64,000 nucleotides of DNA from Methanohalophilus mahii DSM 5219 (GTDB lineage Archaea; Halobacteriota; Methanosarcinia; Methanosarcinales; Methanosarcinaceae), in NCBI RefSeq assembly GCF_000025865.1, contig NC_014002.1, positions 186,001 to 250,000 of the forward strand, given 5' to 3'. The first letter of the stretch is position 1; every line of letters begins with the position of its first letter. The position numbers and the translations under genes were made by a program. Shown piece after piece: positions 1 to 8,675 of this stretch. Under the pieces are notes generated by a model that did not search any database, was not told the DNA's origin, and saw only the letters and a list, made by a program, of their open reading frames with translations.

Positions 1-347
1 ACGTTCATGATATGCCTTTTGAAGATTGTTTTGCTGATCTGATCGTAAGCCGTGGTTCTCTATTCTTCTGGCAGAATGTGCCCGAAGCCTTCAGGGAAAT
101 ATACCGTGTGCTAAAATCCGGTGGTATGGCCTATATTGGAGGGGGTTTCGGGACGGCTGAACTTAAATCAAAGATCACACAGGCTATGGAAAAAAGGGAT
201 CCTGAATGGTCAAAATGTGTCGGAAAACGGCTGGACAGGACCAATCTGGAGTCTTTTAAAAAAGCACTTCATGTTGCTGGAATTGATCCTTATACGATCA
301 TAGATGATGAATCCGGTTTCTGGATCTGTCTCAAAAAGGTGGACTAA
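1..347 (+). CDS. SAM-dependent methyltransferase, C-terminal part (cut by left edge)
   Basis: Reading is open from base 3, so the gene begins outside the window; about 114 residues are visible. They match the second half of a class I SAM-dependent methyltransferase: an MPFEDCFADLIVS motif IV-like strand, then EIYRVLKSGGMAYIGGG, which is the usual RVLKPGG turn after the catalytic core. The SAM-binding glycine loop lies outside the window. The stop is 3 bases before the radical SAM gene, and the permease and ABC ATPase follow, so it looks like the first visible gene of one operon. The substrate cannot be told from this fragment. Confidence 0.75.
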   Translation, partial: VHDMPFEDCFADLIVSRGSLFFWQNVPEAFREIYRVLKSGGMAYIGGGFGTAELKSKITQAMEKRDPEWSKCVGKRLDRTNLESFKKALHVAGIDPYTIIDDESGFWICLKKVD

Positions 348-350
348 CAG

Positions 351-2096
351 ATGAAATGCAATATATGTGAGATAGGCTGCGATCTTGCAGAAGGACAGAG
401 TGGTCAATGTCGAATGTATATCAACAAGGATGATCGGATAATCGAGAGATTTTCAAACAACTACTTTACAATGTTTCCGGTTTCCATTGAGACTGTGCCT
501 CTGCTTCATTATTATCCGCGGGGGACGTTTCTGCAGGTTTGTACCGTTGGCTGCAATTTCAAATGTGAAGGCTGCATCTCAGAAATCCTGGCATCCCGTC
601 TTCTTTCAACTAATAAGAAAAGTGGAATTAGCAATGAGAATGTGATCAATAAAGCCCTTCATGAAGACTGCATAGGGATCGTTTTTTGCCTGAACGATCC
701 GGCTGTCTCCTATTTTACATTCTGCGACCTTGCTAACAAGGCCCGGGAGAACAACCTTTTGATCGGATGCTCCACAAATGGATATTTTACAGAAAACGCA
801 TTGAAAGAACTGATCCCTTTGATCGATTTCGTAAATATCGGTATAAAGGGTTATTCAGATGAAAGGTATATCTCGTGCGGTGCCAGGGGTTCGGGACCTG
901 TTTTCAGGAATCTGAAATTACTGAAAGAAAGCGATGTTCATGTTGAGGTCTCTACCATTTATATCAAAGGTTCAGAGGATGAGGTCATAAATACTGCAAA
1001 ATTTGTTTCCTCCCTTTCAAGGGATATATCGTTTCAGGTCATGAGGTTTGTACCTTTTGGAGATGCAGCCCCTCAGATCGAACCAACGATAAGGGAAAGT
1101 GAAGTTCTGTGTGGCAAATTAAAGCAATACCTAAATCATGTGTATCTTTTCAATTCGCCGGGTACCGATCATTTGAATACTGTATGTGCGCAATGCAGTA
1201 ACATCATTTTCCAGAGGGAGTTCTTTGGTCCCATGGGCTCACGTACTTTATCCTACCTGCCTCAAGGAATGTGTGAATGTTCTAATCCGGCCCTTTTCAG
1301 AGGAGAAGTAAGTGAAGTTTCTTATCATGAACCTGGATTTATGGGAGGATACAGGATAACCCGGGCCCTGGAGATGATCCATGCTATTCTTGTCTGTCTT
1401 GGTGTAAAGGATGATCATAAACTTGCTGAAATATGGGCCAATGTCATGGAAACAGGATATTTGGAGGAGTTTCATGCCAGTTCTCAGGACCTTAACTCTT
1501 ATTTTGATGTAATTGAGCATTTTGCCGCCCTTGCAGACAGGAAAAAGGAGGGTATGGAACTTGTGGCTTATATGAGGGAAAAACTGGATTTTATACGGTC
1601 TGTGACAAATGACATTGAAAGGCCACGGGTCTATTATTGTATGGGATATCCCCTTTTTGCACTCAATGGGGAGCGAATTGAGAATAATCTTGTTGAAGCT
1701 GCAGGCGGGGAAAGTGTAAACAAGCTGATCAACCGGGAGGGAAAACCCGGGGTTGGTATTTCTCACAATGAATTTTGCGACATGAACCCCGAGTTCATAT
1801 TCATATCAGGCTTCCTTTCAACCCCGGTTTCCGATTCATATGCCTATTGTAAAAAATATGGTCTGTCTGCAGATGCCATAAAGAACAGGAGGATATACGA
1901 TCTTCGTCCATTATGGGATTTTGGAAGTCCCAGATGGATACTGGGTCTGATGTATATCGCAAATAAGTTACATCCTGAGATTTTTAATTTTGATATTGAT
2001 AAAGAGGCAAATCAGTTCTATAAAAGGTTCTATGGTGTGTCCTTTGATTCTTCAAGGCACAACAGGTCTTTTTACAGCGTTTCATCCAGGCAATGA
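351..2096 (+). CDS. Radical SAM protein fused to C-terminal lobe of a metallophore-binding protein
   Basis: 581 residues. The N-terminus has a C3/C6/C10/C20 pattern like the leader of PflA/AmrS-type proteins, then a radical SAM CX3CX2C cluster motif at C68, C72 and C75 (CNFKCEGC). A second cysteine group near residues 277-310 (CAQC, then CEC) may bind another cluster. From about residue 423 the sequence changes to the second lobe of a class III (BtuF/FepB-like) substrate-binding protein: YYCMGYPLF, AGGESVNKL, NPEFIFISG, and the typical end RWILGLMYIANKLHPE and FYKRFYGV. There is no signal peptide, so the binding lobe should be cytoplasmic. It sits between a methyltransferase and a FecCD permease. 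Function unknown; a role in modifying or handling a metal chelate is inference. Confidence 0.8.
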   Translation: MKCNICEIGCDLAEGQSGQCRMYINKDDRIIERFSNNYFTMFPVSIETVPLLHYYPRGTFLQVCTVGCNFKCEGCISEILASRLLSTNKKSGISNENVINKALHEDCIGIVFCLNDPAVSYFTFCDLANKARENNLLIGCSTNGYFTENALKELIPLIDFVNIGIKGYSDERYISCGARGSGPVFRNLKLLKESDVHVEVSTIYIKGSEDEVINTAKFVSSLSRDISFQVMRFVPFGDAAPQIEPTIRESEVLCGKLKQYLNHVYLFNSPGTDHLNTVCAQCSNIIFQREFFGPMGSRTLSYLPQGMCECSNPALFRGEVSEVSYHEPGFMGGYRITRALEMIHAILVCLGVKDDHKLAEIWANVMETGYLEEFHASSQDLNSYFDVIEHFAALADRKKEGMELVAYMREKLDFIRSVTNDIERPRVYYCMGYPLFALNGERIENNLVEAAGGESVNKLINREGKPGVGISHNEFCDMNPEFIFISGFLSTPVSDSYAYCKKYGLSADAIKNRRIYDLRPLWDFGSPRWILGLMYIANKLHPEIFNFDIDKEANQFYKRFYGVSFDSSRHNRSFYSVSSRQ

Positions 2097-2134
2097 CTCC
2101 CTCAACCGAACCGATTTTAGGAAATGAGATATAA

Positions 2135-3196
2135 ATGTCATATGGTATTGGAAGAATCACAGGTTTGAAGTCGGGGATTCATAAGAGAATCTCTGAGGGT
2201 AATACGCAGATATTCCTCGCATTTTTCCTTATGATATTTCTCTTTGTACTTTCCCTTTTTATGGGAAGGTATTCAATCCCTCCACAAACTATAATGACTA
2301 ACATCATTTTCTGGCTCTTATCATTAGGAAATGTGGAGCCGTCAAATGTGGGCACTGTCATATTTCAGATACGTCTTCCAAGAATAATCGCAGCTATGCT
2401 GGTAGGGGCTGGATTATCTATATCCGGAGCTTCTTTTCAAGGCCTTTTTCGCAATCCGCTGGTTTCTCCCTACATTTTAGGAGTGGCATCAGGAGCTGGA
2501 TTTGGTGCCTGCCTTGGTATCCTGATAAGTGAGAATATCTTTGTTATCCAGTTAATGGCATTTTCTTTTGGAATACTTGCAGCTTTTCTAGCTTACAGCT
2601 TAAGTAAGTCCTGCAAAACAACAGCCACACTGGTTCTTGTACTTTCAGGTATTATTGTAGGTGCAGTTTTCACTGCTCTGACCTCACTGGTAAAATATAT
2701 CGCAGATCCATATGATAAACTTCCTGAGATGGTATTCTGGCTTATGGGAAGTCTTTCATCTGTCAGGGTCGAGGATCTAATCTATGTAACACCTGCAATT
2801 CTTGCCGGTATGCTTGTCCTTATTCTAATTGGGTGGCGCATCAATGTTATTTCTTTAGGAGAGGAAGAAGCCAGGTCATTGGGTATAGATACCAGGAAAA
2901 TGACAATACTGGTCGTCATTTGTGCTACTCTGGTCACTACTTCTGCAATTAGTATCAGCGGTATTATTGGATGGGTAGGCCTTGTAGTCCCCCATATCTC
3001 GCGGATGCTGGTTGGTCCAAGTTACAAAAAACTGTTACCAATGTCAGTTTTCCTCGGTGCATCTTTTCTTTTGGTCGTAGATGACCTCGCAAGGACATTA
3101 ATGAGCATAGAAATTCCTCTGGGAATCCTTACGGCACTGATAGGGGCTCCATTCTTTGCTTATCTCTTACAAAAAAAGAAGGTTGGTTGGTCATGA
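2135..3196 (+). CDS. FecCD-family ABC transporter permease
   Basis: 353 residues, the usual length for permeases of iron-siderophore, haem and cobalamin importers (FecCD/BtuC family). It is strongly hydrophobic with about nine or ten membrane segments. Family hallmarks seen are QIRLPRIIAAMLVGAGLS near residue 75, the SFQGLFRNPLVSPYILG segment that follows it, and ISGIIGWVGLVVPHISRML near residue 275. Its TGA stop overlaps the ATG of the ATPase gene (ATGA at 3193-3196), so the two should be translationally coupled. No separate signal-peptide-bearing binding protein is present in the operon; the only binding-protein-like sequence is the tail of the upstream radical SAM protein. The substrate is probably a metal chelate or corrinoid (inference). 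Confidence 0.92.
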   Translation: MSYGIGRITGLKSGIHKRISEGNTQIFLAFFLMIFLFVLSLFMGRYSIPPQTIMTNIIFWLLSLGNVEPSNVGTVIFQIRLPRIIAAMLVGAGLSISGASFQGLFRNPLVSPYILGVASGAGFGACLGILISENIFVIQLMAFSFGILAAFLAYSLSKSCKTTATLVLVLSGIIVGAVFTALTSLVKYIADPYDKLPEMVFWLMGSLSSVRVEDLIYVTPAILAGMLVLILIGWRINVISLGEEEARSLGIDTRKMTILVVICATLVTTSAISISGIIGWVGLVVPHISRMLVGPSYKKLLPMSVFLGASFLLVVDDLARTLMSIEIPLGILTALIGAPFFAYLLQKKKVGWS

Positions 3197-3963
3197 TATT
3201 AAGAGTAGACAATGCTTCATATTCGTATGATGGGAAGAAGAATGTATTTGAGGATATTTCCTTTTTTTTAAAAAAGGGTGAGACTTTATGCATACTTGGT
3301 CCCAATGGGATTGGTAAATCCACATTGCTAAAATGTCTCGGCAATGTATTAAAATTAAGTGAGGGCAGCGTCCTTATTGATGGGAATGATATCTCTTCTA
3401 TGAGCAGGACTGAGATTGCCCAAAAGATAGGTTACGTTCCACAGTCTGATCAATCGGTATTTCCTTTTTCTGTACTGGATTTTGTAATGCTTGGCAGGGC
3501 GCCTCATCTTCCCTTTTTCTCATCTCCGGGAGAAAAGGACCTCCGGATTGCCGGGAATGCCATCAGTAAAGTGGGAATCTCCCATTTGAGGGACAGGCCT
3601 GTTACAGAAGTAAGCGGTGGCGAAAGACAACTTGCTTTAATTGCAAGGGCTCTGGCACAGGAGCCGGAAATTTTGCTTCTGGATGAACCTACATCCCATC
3701 TGGATTTCGGGAATCAGGTACGTGTTCTGAACCTTATTGAAAGGCTTACCTCTCAGGGAACTTCTGTAATTATGAGCACTCACTTTCCGGATCATGGTTT
3801 TATAGGCTCTAAGAATGTAGCGATAATGCTCGAGAACGATTTCATAGAACAGGGGACCGCTGAAGAAGTAATTACAAAAGAGAACATGGCCCTTGCATAT
3901 GGTGTCGATGTAGCTATCGATCATGTCAGTTCCATACAGAGAAATGTATGTCTTCCTCTTTAA
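3193..3963 (+). CDS. ABC transporter ATP-binding protein (metallophore/cobalamin type)
   Basis: About 256 residues from the ATG at 3193, chosen over the upstream TTG at 3187 because it makes the classic ATGA overlap with the permease stop. Visible motifs are Walker A GPNGIGKST, Q-loop YVPQSDQ, signature VSGGERQL, Walker B ILLLDEPT and the switch histidine in STHFPDH. This is the FepC/BtuD branch that partners FecCD permeases. It should energise the transporter encoded with the upstream permease. It ends convergent with the minus-strand PAPS-reductase-like gene, only 16 bases away. Confidence 0.92.
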   Translation: MILRVDNASYSYDGKKNVFEDISFFLKKGETLCILGPNGIGKSTLLKCLGNVLKLSEGSVLIDGNDISSMSRTEIAQKIGYVPQSDQSVFPFSVLDFVMLGRAPHLPFFSSPGEKDLRIAGNAISKVGISHLRDRPVTEVSGGERQLALIARALAQEPEILLLDEPTSHLDFGNQVRVLNLIERLTSQGTSVIMSTHFPDHGFIGSKNVAIMLENDFIEQGTAEEVITKENMALAYGVDVAIDHVSSIQRNVCLPL

Positions 3964-3979
3964 TTATATCAGCCTTTTT

Positions 3980-5881
3980 TTAGTCCCGTATAAATTTCAC
4001 CACAGGACACACCTCGATACATTTGCCGCAATGGGTGCACTTATCTCCGATATAGGCAATTTTGTTTTCTATCCGGATTGCATTGTGGGGACATTTGCCG
4101 ATACAGACTCCGCATCCTGTACATCCCAGGGCGCGGCGTATTGAGCTCTCTGTGTCCCTGAGGAGCTTTCCGGCATCGGACTTGGAGGATGCCCTGACTC
4201 TTACCGACCCTGTGGCAAATACCTGTGCTGTATCCTTTTTCCGGGTGATCATTGCCATCTCGTCTGTATACTTTACTTCACCAATAGCAAGCAACATGCC
4301 GCTTTTCCTTATTTTTTCCATATCAAGGACTGTGGAGAAACTTCCCTCAGCTGTCATTTCTCCGGTGGTGCAGGGCCGATGGCCCACACTTGAGGTGAAT
4401 GTCAATTTGTTAGGGTCGTATCTTGTGGGAGCAGTATTAATTCCCAATTCCTCTGCAATTTTTTTAATGTTGGCAGGGAGCGATTTCCATCGCCAGAATC
4501 CATAATCAGCCCACTCTTTATCGATGCCGGTTTTATCGGCATAGGCATACAAATGTTTCATCAGTTTTTCTTCATAATGCGGATGTGTTTCTTTCAGGCG
4601 TTTGAGATCCCCCAGCGACGACGAAGGACATAACCAGCATCCCATTCTGTCAAATCCTTTCTCATAGAGGGGATTGTAGGGCAACTCATTCATGAATATG
4701 TAGAGCCATATATGCAGGGCAGTCCAGTCCTGTATCGGTGAGGCTGCGGTCTGGTTACCCACCCAGGGATTTTTCCAGACACGATTACTACGGGCCCGGG
4801 TTGTTGATTCATATTTGCGCTGGCCTACAAAGGTCAGGCAGCCTTTATCATAATTCTCTTTTATCAACTGGCTTAGGGGGCCGAGTTTGCATATTTTGCA
4901 GCACCAGCGCATCTCCACAGCAGGCGGGCCGAAAGCATCGATTGAATCCCAGAAGGCTTCACCGACACTTATGGATCTGACATCCTTTGAATATAATTCA
5001 CCCACATGGTCGATGTTTTCCAGGGTTTCAGGGAATTCAAGCCCGGTGTCGGCAAACATTATGTCATAATCCCCGACACATTCATCCACAAGCTGGACTA
5101 CTGCAAGACTGTCCTTGCCTCCGGAATAAGATACGGATATGGGCAGTTCCTCTTTTTTAATGGTTTTCTGGATGAAATCGTGGGCTTGTCCAATTGCTTC
5201 ATCCATAATGAATCGGTTTGCACGGATAACATCGTCCCAGCATGAAGGTTTTCTGTCATTGACTTTTGAAGTCGTATCCTCTTTCCACCGGGGCTTAACT
5301 GCAGTGCCTTTTTGGGCTTCCATCATTTCCTGGCCATCCATTCGAGCACGGCCTGTAGCAACTACTTCTCCGGCAGTGGTTATTATTATTACCTCGTCAT
5401 TTTTCTGTATTCCCGAATCCGCATCCAGTACTCCCGGGGCAAGCAGGTTTGCACCTTTGTGCAGGAATATTTTCACATCGTCCTCGATGGTTACGTAACC
5501 TGTAAGATTTTCTTTGCCTGCCATAATCCTGCGAGCGGCTTCCAGTCGGGGGAGAAGTACCCACTCAAGTTTGCCTATCTCATAACGTATGCTTGCAATT
5601 ACTTCGCCGTCAACGATAACTTCATCCATGCGGTCTTCGTAGGGTGCTTTGTTGAGCAGCACGATCCTGTCCGTGTCAAGAAGCGGATTATTGAACTGTT
5701 GTTTTGATATCCTGTTTATGTGTTCGATGTCGTGCAGAAAAGCCGGTCTTATATCTCCGGGGGGTGTGACATTTACTTTTACACATTCGGCCCCACAGGC
5801 ACATTTTTTGCCAAGGACGGCTACATTGCAGCTGTGGCACCATTGCAGCAGCAAATCTCCATGGAATACAGGTTGTGACAT
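3980..5881 (-). CDS. PAPS-reductase-like PP-loop protein with zinc ribbon, PUA and ferredoxin domains
   Basis: 633 residues in four parts. The first 40 residues hold a CxxC...CxCxxxC zinc-ribbon-like motif (CHSCNVAV, KKCACGAEC). A PUA-like RNA-binding domain follows at about 110-190 (GDIRP is upstream; NDEVIIITTAGEVVATGRA is its strand pair). The PP-loop ATPase core starts at SYSGGKDSL near residue 253, with CCKICK and CWLCPSSS cysteine pairs later. The C-terminus is a two-cluster ferredoxin (CTGCGVCIGKCP and CTHCGKCIEVCP). The family is annotated as phosphoadenosine phosphosulfate reductase in archaea, but the PUA and ferredoxin parts point as well to sulfur or adenylate chemistry on RNA. 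True substrate uncertain. It follows the Cas4-like gene by 45 bases on the same strand. Confidence 0.85.
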   Translation of the reverse strand: MSQPVFHGDLLLQWCHSCNVAVLGKKCACGAECVKVNVTPPGDIRPAFLHDIEHINRISKQQFNNPLLDTDRIVLLNKAPYEDRMDEVIVDGEVIASIRYEIGKLEWVLLPRLEAARRIMAGKENLTGYVTIEDDVKIFLHKGANLLAPGVLDADSGIQKNDEVIIITTAGEVVATGRARMDGQEMMEAQKGTAVKPRWKEDTTSKVNDRKPSCWDDVIRANRFIMDEAIGQAHDFIQKTIKKEELPISVSYSGGKDSLAVVQLVDECVGDYDIMFADTGLEFPETLENIDHVGELYSKDVRSISVGEAFWDSIDAFGPPAVEMRWCCKICKLGPLSQLIKENYDKGCLTFVGQRKYESTTRARSNRVWKNPWVGNQTAASPIQDWTALHIWLYIFMNELPYNPLYEKGFDRMGCWLCPSSSLGDLKRLKETHPHYEEKLMKHLYAYADKTGIDKEWADYGFWRWKSLPANIKKIAEELGINTAPTRYDPNKLTFTSSVGHRPCTTGEMTAEGSFSTVLDMEKIRKSGMLLAIGEVKYTDEMAMITRKKDTAQVFATGSVRVRASSKSDAGKLLRDTESSIRRALGCTGCGVCIGKCPHNAIRIENKIAYIGDKCTHCGKCIEVCPVVKFIRD

Positions 5882-5926
5882 CTATGCTGCAAATCCTGTA
5901 CTGGTTAAATAATATTGTGGTCGTTC

Positions 5927-6724
5927 TCAGAAGAACTTTGAAGCCAGTGAATCGCCCTGTGATTGACACATCTGTTCGTATGGACAGTATCCACAGAGCT
6001 TTCCCCGCTTTGCCTGTGGCATCTTTCCTTCCTTTATCTTTTCAATTCGTTTGAGGATATTAAGAACCTCCCTGCGCTCAGCTGGGCGAATTCTCACAGA
6101 TCTTGCCTGGCCCTGCGAGGCATAAAAAAGAACTGCGGAATTTACCGGTTGGTCGTATCTTTCTTCTGTAAGTATGGAATAGGCTGCCAGAGGTATCCGG
6201 TCATTTTTCCAAACACCCTGCATTGGGGCATTACCGGTTTTTATGAGCATGGGAATCTTCTGTTTATCGGAACAGATGATTGCCGATGGTGCACCACTTA
6301 AGTTTAATTTATCCGAATGCATCAGGGGTTCGATTTCAACGGGTTTTATTAATTCGATCATTTCTTCATCGAATTGGTTCTTTAAATTGCCCGCTATTGC
6401 AGGCAAAACTTCGTATACATCTTCCAATGCATCTTTGAATTGGTTTTCATCGATGTGCTCCAATTCGTCGGAATAAATGGTTATTATTTCCTGTACAATC
6501 TCTTCGACCCGCTTTTGCAGAAGTGGGAGTATTTCCTGCTTTGATACGGCAATCTCTGCACAGGAAAGAGCCAGTTCTTTTAGCAGCAAATGACGGATGT
6601 AAGGTTTTTCAATTTCATTTGATATTACTTCATTCCTGCTGGTAAAGTATATCTTGCGGGGGCACTTCGTGTAGAGAACCACTTCCGAAACATTGGAATT
6701 TGTTTCGCAGAACATTGCACACAT
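5927..6724 (-). CDS. Cas4/RecB-like protein with degraded nuclease motifs
   Basis: 265 residues. The Cas4 iron-sulfur pattern is intact: one cysteine near the start (YTKCPRKIYF, C21) and three near the end (CGYCPYEQMC; C244, C247, C253). The PD-(D/E)XK core is not: where Cas4 has GxxD this has GAPS (144-147), where it has ExK this has LIK (K162 kept), and the QxxxY motif reads PLAAY. So the acidic metal ligands appear to be missing and the protein may bind DNA without cutting it (inference). There is no CRISPR array or other cas gene in the window. It is divergent from the XRE regulator and upstream of the PP-loop gene on the same strand. Confidence 0.7.
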   Translation of the reverse strand: MCAMFCETNSNVSEVVLYTKCPRKIYFTSRNEVISNEIEKPYIRHLLLKELALSCAEIAVSKQEILPLLQKRVEEIVQEIITIYSDELEHIDENQFKDALEDVYEVLPAIAGNLKNQFDEEMIELIKPVEIEPLMHSDKLNLSGAPSAIICSDKQKIPMLIKTGNAPMQGVWKNDRIPLAAYSILTEERYDQPVNSAVLFYASQGQARSVRIRPAERREVLNILKRIEKIKEGKMPQAKRGKLCGYCPYEQMCQSQGDSLASKFF

Positions 6725-6786
6725 ATTTAGAAGTTAACAAATTGCATAATATTTAAGTTGAATGAATGCCCCTACATCGGCAATAG

Positions 6787-6810
6787 ACGAATCGACATTC
6801 GTTAAATATA
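6787..6810 (+). promoter_or_regulatory. Palindrome and TATA box upstream of the XRE/mevalonate genes
   Basis: ACGAAT (6787-6792), four bases, then ATTCGT (6797-6802) make a perfect inverted repeat. It abuts the AT-rich TATA-like stretch TAAATATA (6803-6810), about 33-40 bases before the ATG at 6843. That is the place for a BRE/TATA promoter with an overlapping operator. Autoregulation by the adjacent XRE protein is an inference. Confidence 0.5.
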
Positions 6811-6842
6811 TATGCATGCTGGTATTGAAGTTATTGTAGCAC

Positions 6843-7583
6843 ATGACCGAGGATGCATCAAAGGAGAACTTACGTCACCGCCTGGCTGAAAAAATGGCCG
6901 GTGAGATCACTCTTTCGGATAAGCCCGGGGAGGCTCTGAAAAAATGGAGACTCAATTTCGAGATAGCCCAGACTGATATATCTTCATATCTGGGTGTTTC
7001 GCCATCTGTTATAAGTGATTATGAAAGTGGAAGGCGAAAGTCTCCGGGAACCCTTATCGTCAGCAAGATAGTGGATGCTTTGATAAATATTGATTCAGAA
7101 AGCGGAGGCCACAAGATACATGCCTATGAAGGCATGCTGTACAGTGATAAGGCATCAAAAGCGGTCTATGCAACTTACGAATACACATATCCAATGCAGC
7201 TTGCAAAACTGGCCACTCTAATTGAGGCGGATGTGGCCAACCGGGGTGTGGAAAAACCCCTGTATGGTTTTACGGTGGTAGACAGCAAGAAGGCAATTCT
7301 TGAATTGTCTTCCCATGAATTCCAGAAACTTTATGGATGGAGCACAGAACGTGCCATGATATTCACTAAAGTGTCTACAGGGAAATCCCCCATGGTGGCA
7401 ATCAGGGTCACCAACCTAAAACCCGCAGCCGTGGTTCTGCACGGCCTTAGTATCAGGGATGTGGATCCGATGGCCAAAAAAATGGCAGAAGTTGACAGGA
7501 TCCCCTTACTGGCAACGACTATGGACCTTGATGAATTGATCGAGGCATTAAAGCATTACAGTCAATATCAGGTAATGGAATGA
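6843..7583 (+). CDS. XRE-family transcriptional regulator next to the HMG-CoA synthase gene
   Basis: 246 residues. A Cro/C1-type helix-turn-helix lies at about 31-80 (ALKKWRLNFEIAQTDISSYL, then SPSVISDYESGRRKSPG). The remaining 165 residues form a separate domain with no enzyme motif I recognise; it could sense a ligand. The gene lies 32 bases before the HMG-CoA synthase gene on the same strand, and a palindrome overlaps its promoter. Control of isoprenoid precursor supply, and of itself, is a reasonable inference from position but is not shown by the sequence. Confidence 0.82.
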   Translation: MTEDASKENLRHRLAEKMAGEITLSDKPGEALKKWRLNFEIAQTDISSYLGVSPSVISDYESGRRKSPGTLIVSKIVDALINIDSESGGHKIHAYEGMLYSDKASKAVYATYEYTYPMQLAKLATLIEADVANRGVEKPLYGFTVVDSKKAILELSSHEFQKLYGWSTERAMIFTKVSTGKSPMVAIRVTNLKPAAVVLHGLSIRDVDPMAKKMAEVDRIPLLATTMDLDELIEALKHYSQYQVME

Positions 7584-7615
7584 TATTTATTTTTGAGCAA
7601 AAGGTGATTTAAGCA

Positions 7616-8665
7616 ATGAGCGTAGGGATTGTTTCATACGGTACATATATCCCCAAATACAGGATAAAAGTGGAGGATATAGCGAAGGTATGGGGTGATA
7701 ATGCAGATATACTCAGTGCAGGCCTCATGGTGAATGAAAAATCCGTCCCGGATCTGGATGAGGATACTGTAACAATTGCGGTAGAGGCTTCAAGGGCTGC
7801 AATTTGTCGCAGCAGTCTAGATCCTTCCAGGATAGGAGCGATATATACGGGTTCTGAAAGTCATCCCTATGCGGTCAAACCCACCAGTACAATAGTGGCT
7901 GAAGCGGTTGAAGCGACCCCTGAGATGACCGCAGCGGATCTTGAATTTGCCTGTAAGGCAGGAAGTGCCGGTATACAGGCATGCATGGGATTGGTACAAT
8001 CCGGTATGGCAGATCTGGGGCTTGCGATAGGTTCGGACGTATCACAGGGTGCACCCGGAGATGCGCTGGAATATACCGCTGCTGCTGGCGGTGCGGCTTA
8101 TATTATAGGCAACAAAGAAGAAGAAATGGTGGCAATCATCGAAGACACCTATTCTTTTACGACCGATACTCCTGATTTCTGGAGACGTGAGGGTATGCCT
8201 TATCCCGAACACGGTGGGCGTTTCACCGGAGAACCCGGTTATTTCAAACACGTCCTGGGTGCCGCAAAAGGCCTGATGAATAAACTTGGCACCTCAGCTG
8301 AGGATTACGATTATGCAGTATTCCATCAACCCAATGGTAAGTTCCCCTCAAGGGTGGCAAAAATGCTGGGATTCAGTAAGGAAAAAATTGCTCCCGGCCT
8401 TTTGGTCACAAGATTGGGTAATACTTATTCCGGTTCATGCCTGATGGGTATTGCAGCTACTCTTGATCAGGCAAAGCCCGGAGACAGGATATTTGCCACA
8501 GCCTTTGGTTCTGGTGCAGGAGCAGATGCCTTCAGTTTCAGGGTAACGGACAAGATCGACAAGATAAGGGATAAAGCTCCCCGGGTAGAGGAATTGCTTG
8601 CAAATCCTGTCTACATGGATTATGCAATGTATGCAAAGCATAAAGGCAAGATAAAAAGGTCGTGA
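7616..8665 (+). CDS. Hydroxymethylglutaryl-CoA synthase
   Basis: 349 residues, the archaeal length. It condenses acetyl-CoA with acetoacetyl-CoA to HMG-CoA, the committed step toward archaeal lipid isoprenoids. The catalytic set is visible: E81 (TGSESHPY), the acyl-carrying C113 ([10 protein letters not shown]) and H237 ([10 protein letters not shown]). The gene is followed after 10 bases by the thiolase and then by the DUF35 gene. Published work on archaea shows these three proteins form one complex that passes acetoacetyl-CoA between active sites; the gene order here fits that. A ribosome-binding site (AAGGTG) precedes the ATG. Confidence 0.96.
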   Translation: MSVGIVSYGTYIPKYRIKVEDIAKVWGDNADILSAGLMVNEKSVPDLDEDTVTIAVEASRAAICRSSLDPSRIGAIYTGSESHPYAVKPTSTIVAEAVEATPEMTAADLEFACKAGSAGIQACMGLVQSGMADLGLAIGSDVSQGAPGDALEYTAAAGGAAYIIGNKEEEMVAIIEDTYSFTTDTPDFWRREGMPYPEHGGRFTGEPGYFKHVLGAAKGLMNKLGTSAEDYDYAVFHQPNGKFPSRVAKMLGFSKEKIAPGLLVTRLGNTYSGSCLMGIAATLDQAKPGDRIFATAFGSGAGADAFSFRVTDKIDKIRDKAPRVEELLANPVYMDYAMYAKHKGKIKRS

Positions 8666-8675
8666 GGGGATAAAA

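Noticed and set aside
1248-1766. Minus-strand frame of 172 codons opposite the radical SAM fusion
   Set aside because: Antisense of coding DNA without RBS or recognisable domain.
5927-6724. CRISPR-Cas locus suggested by the Cas4-like gene
   Set aside because: No repeat array and no other cas gene anywhere in the window.
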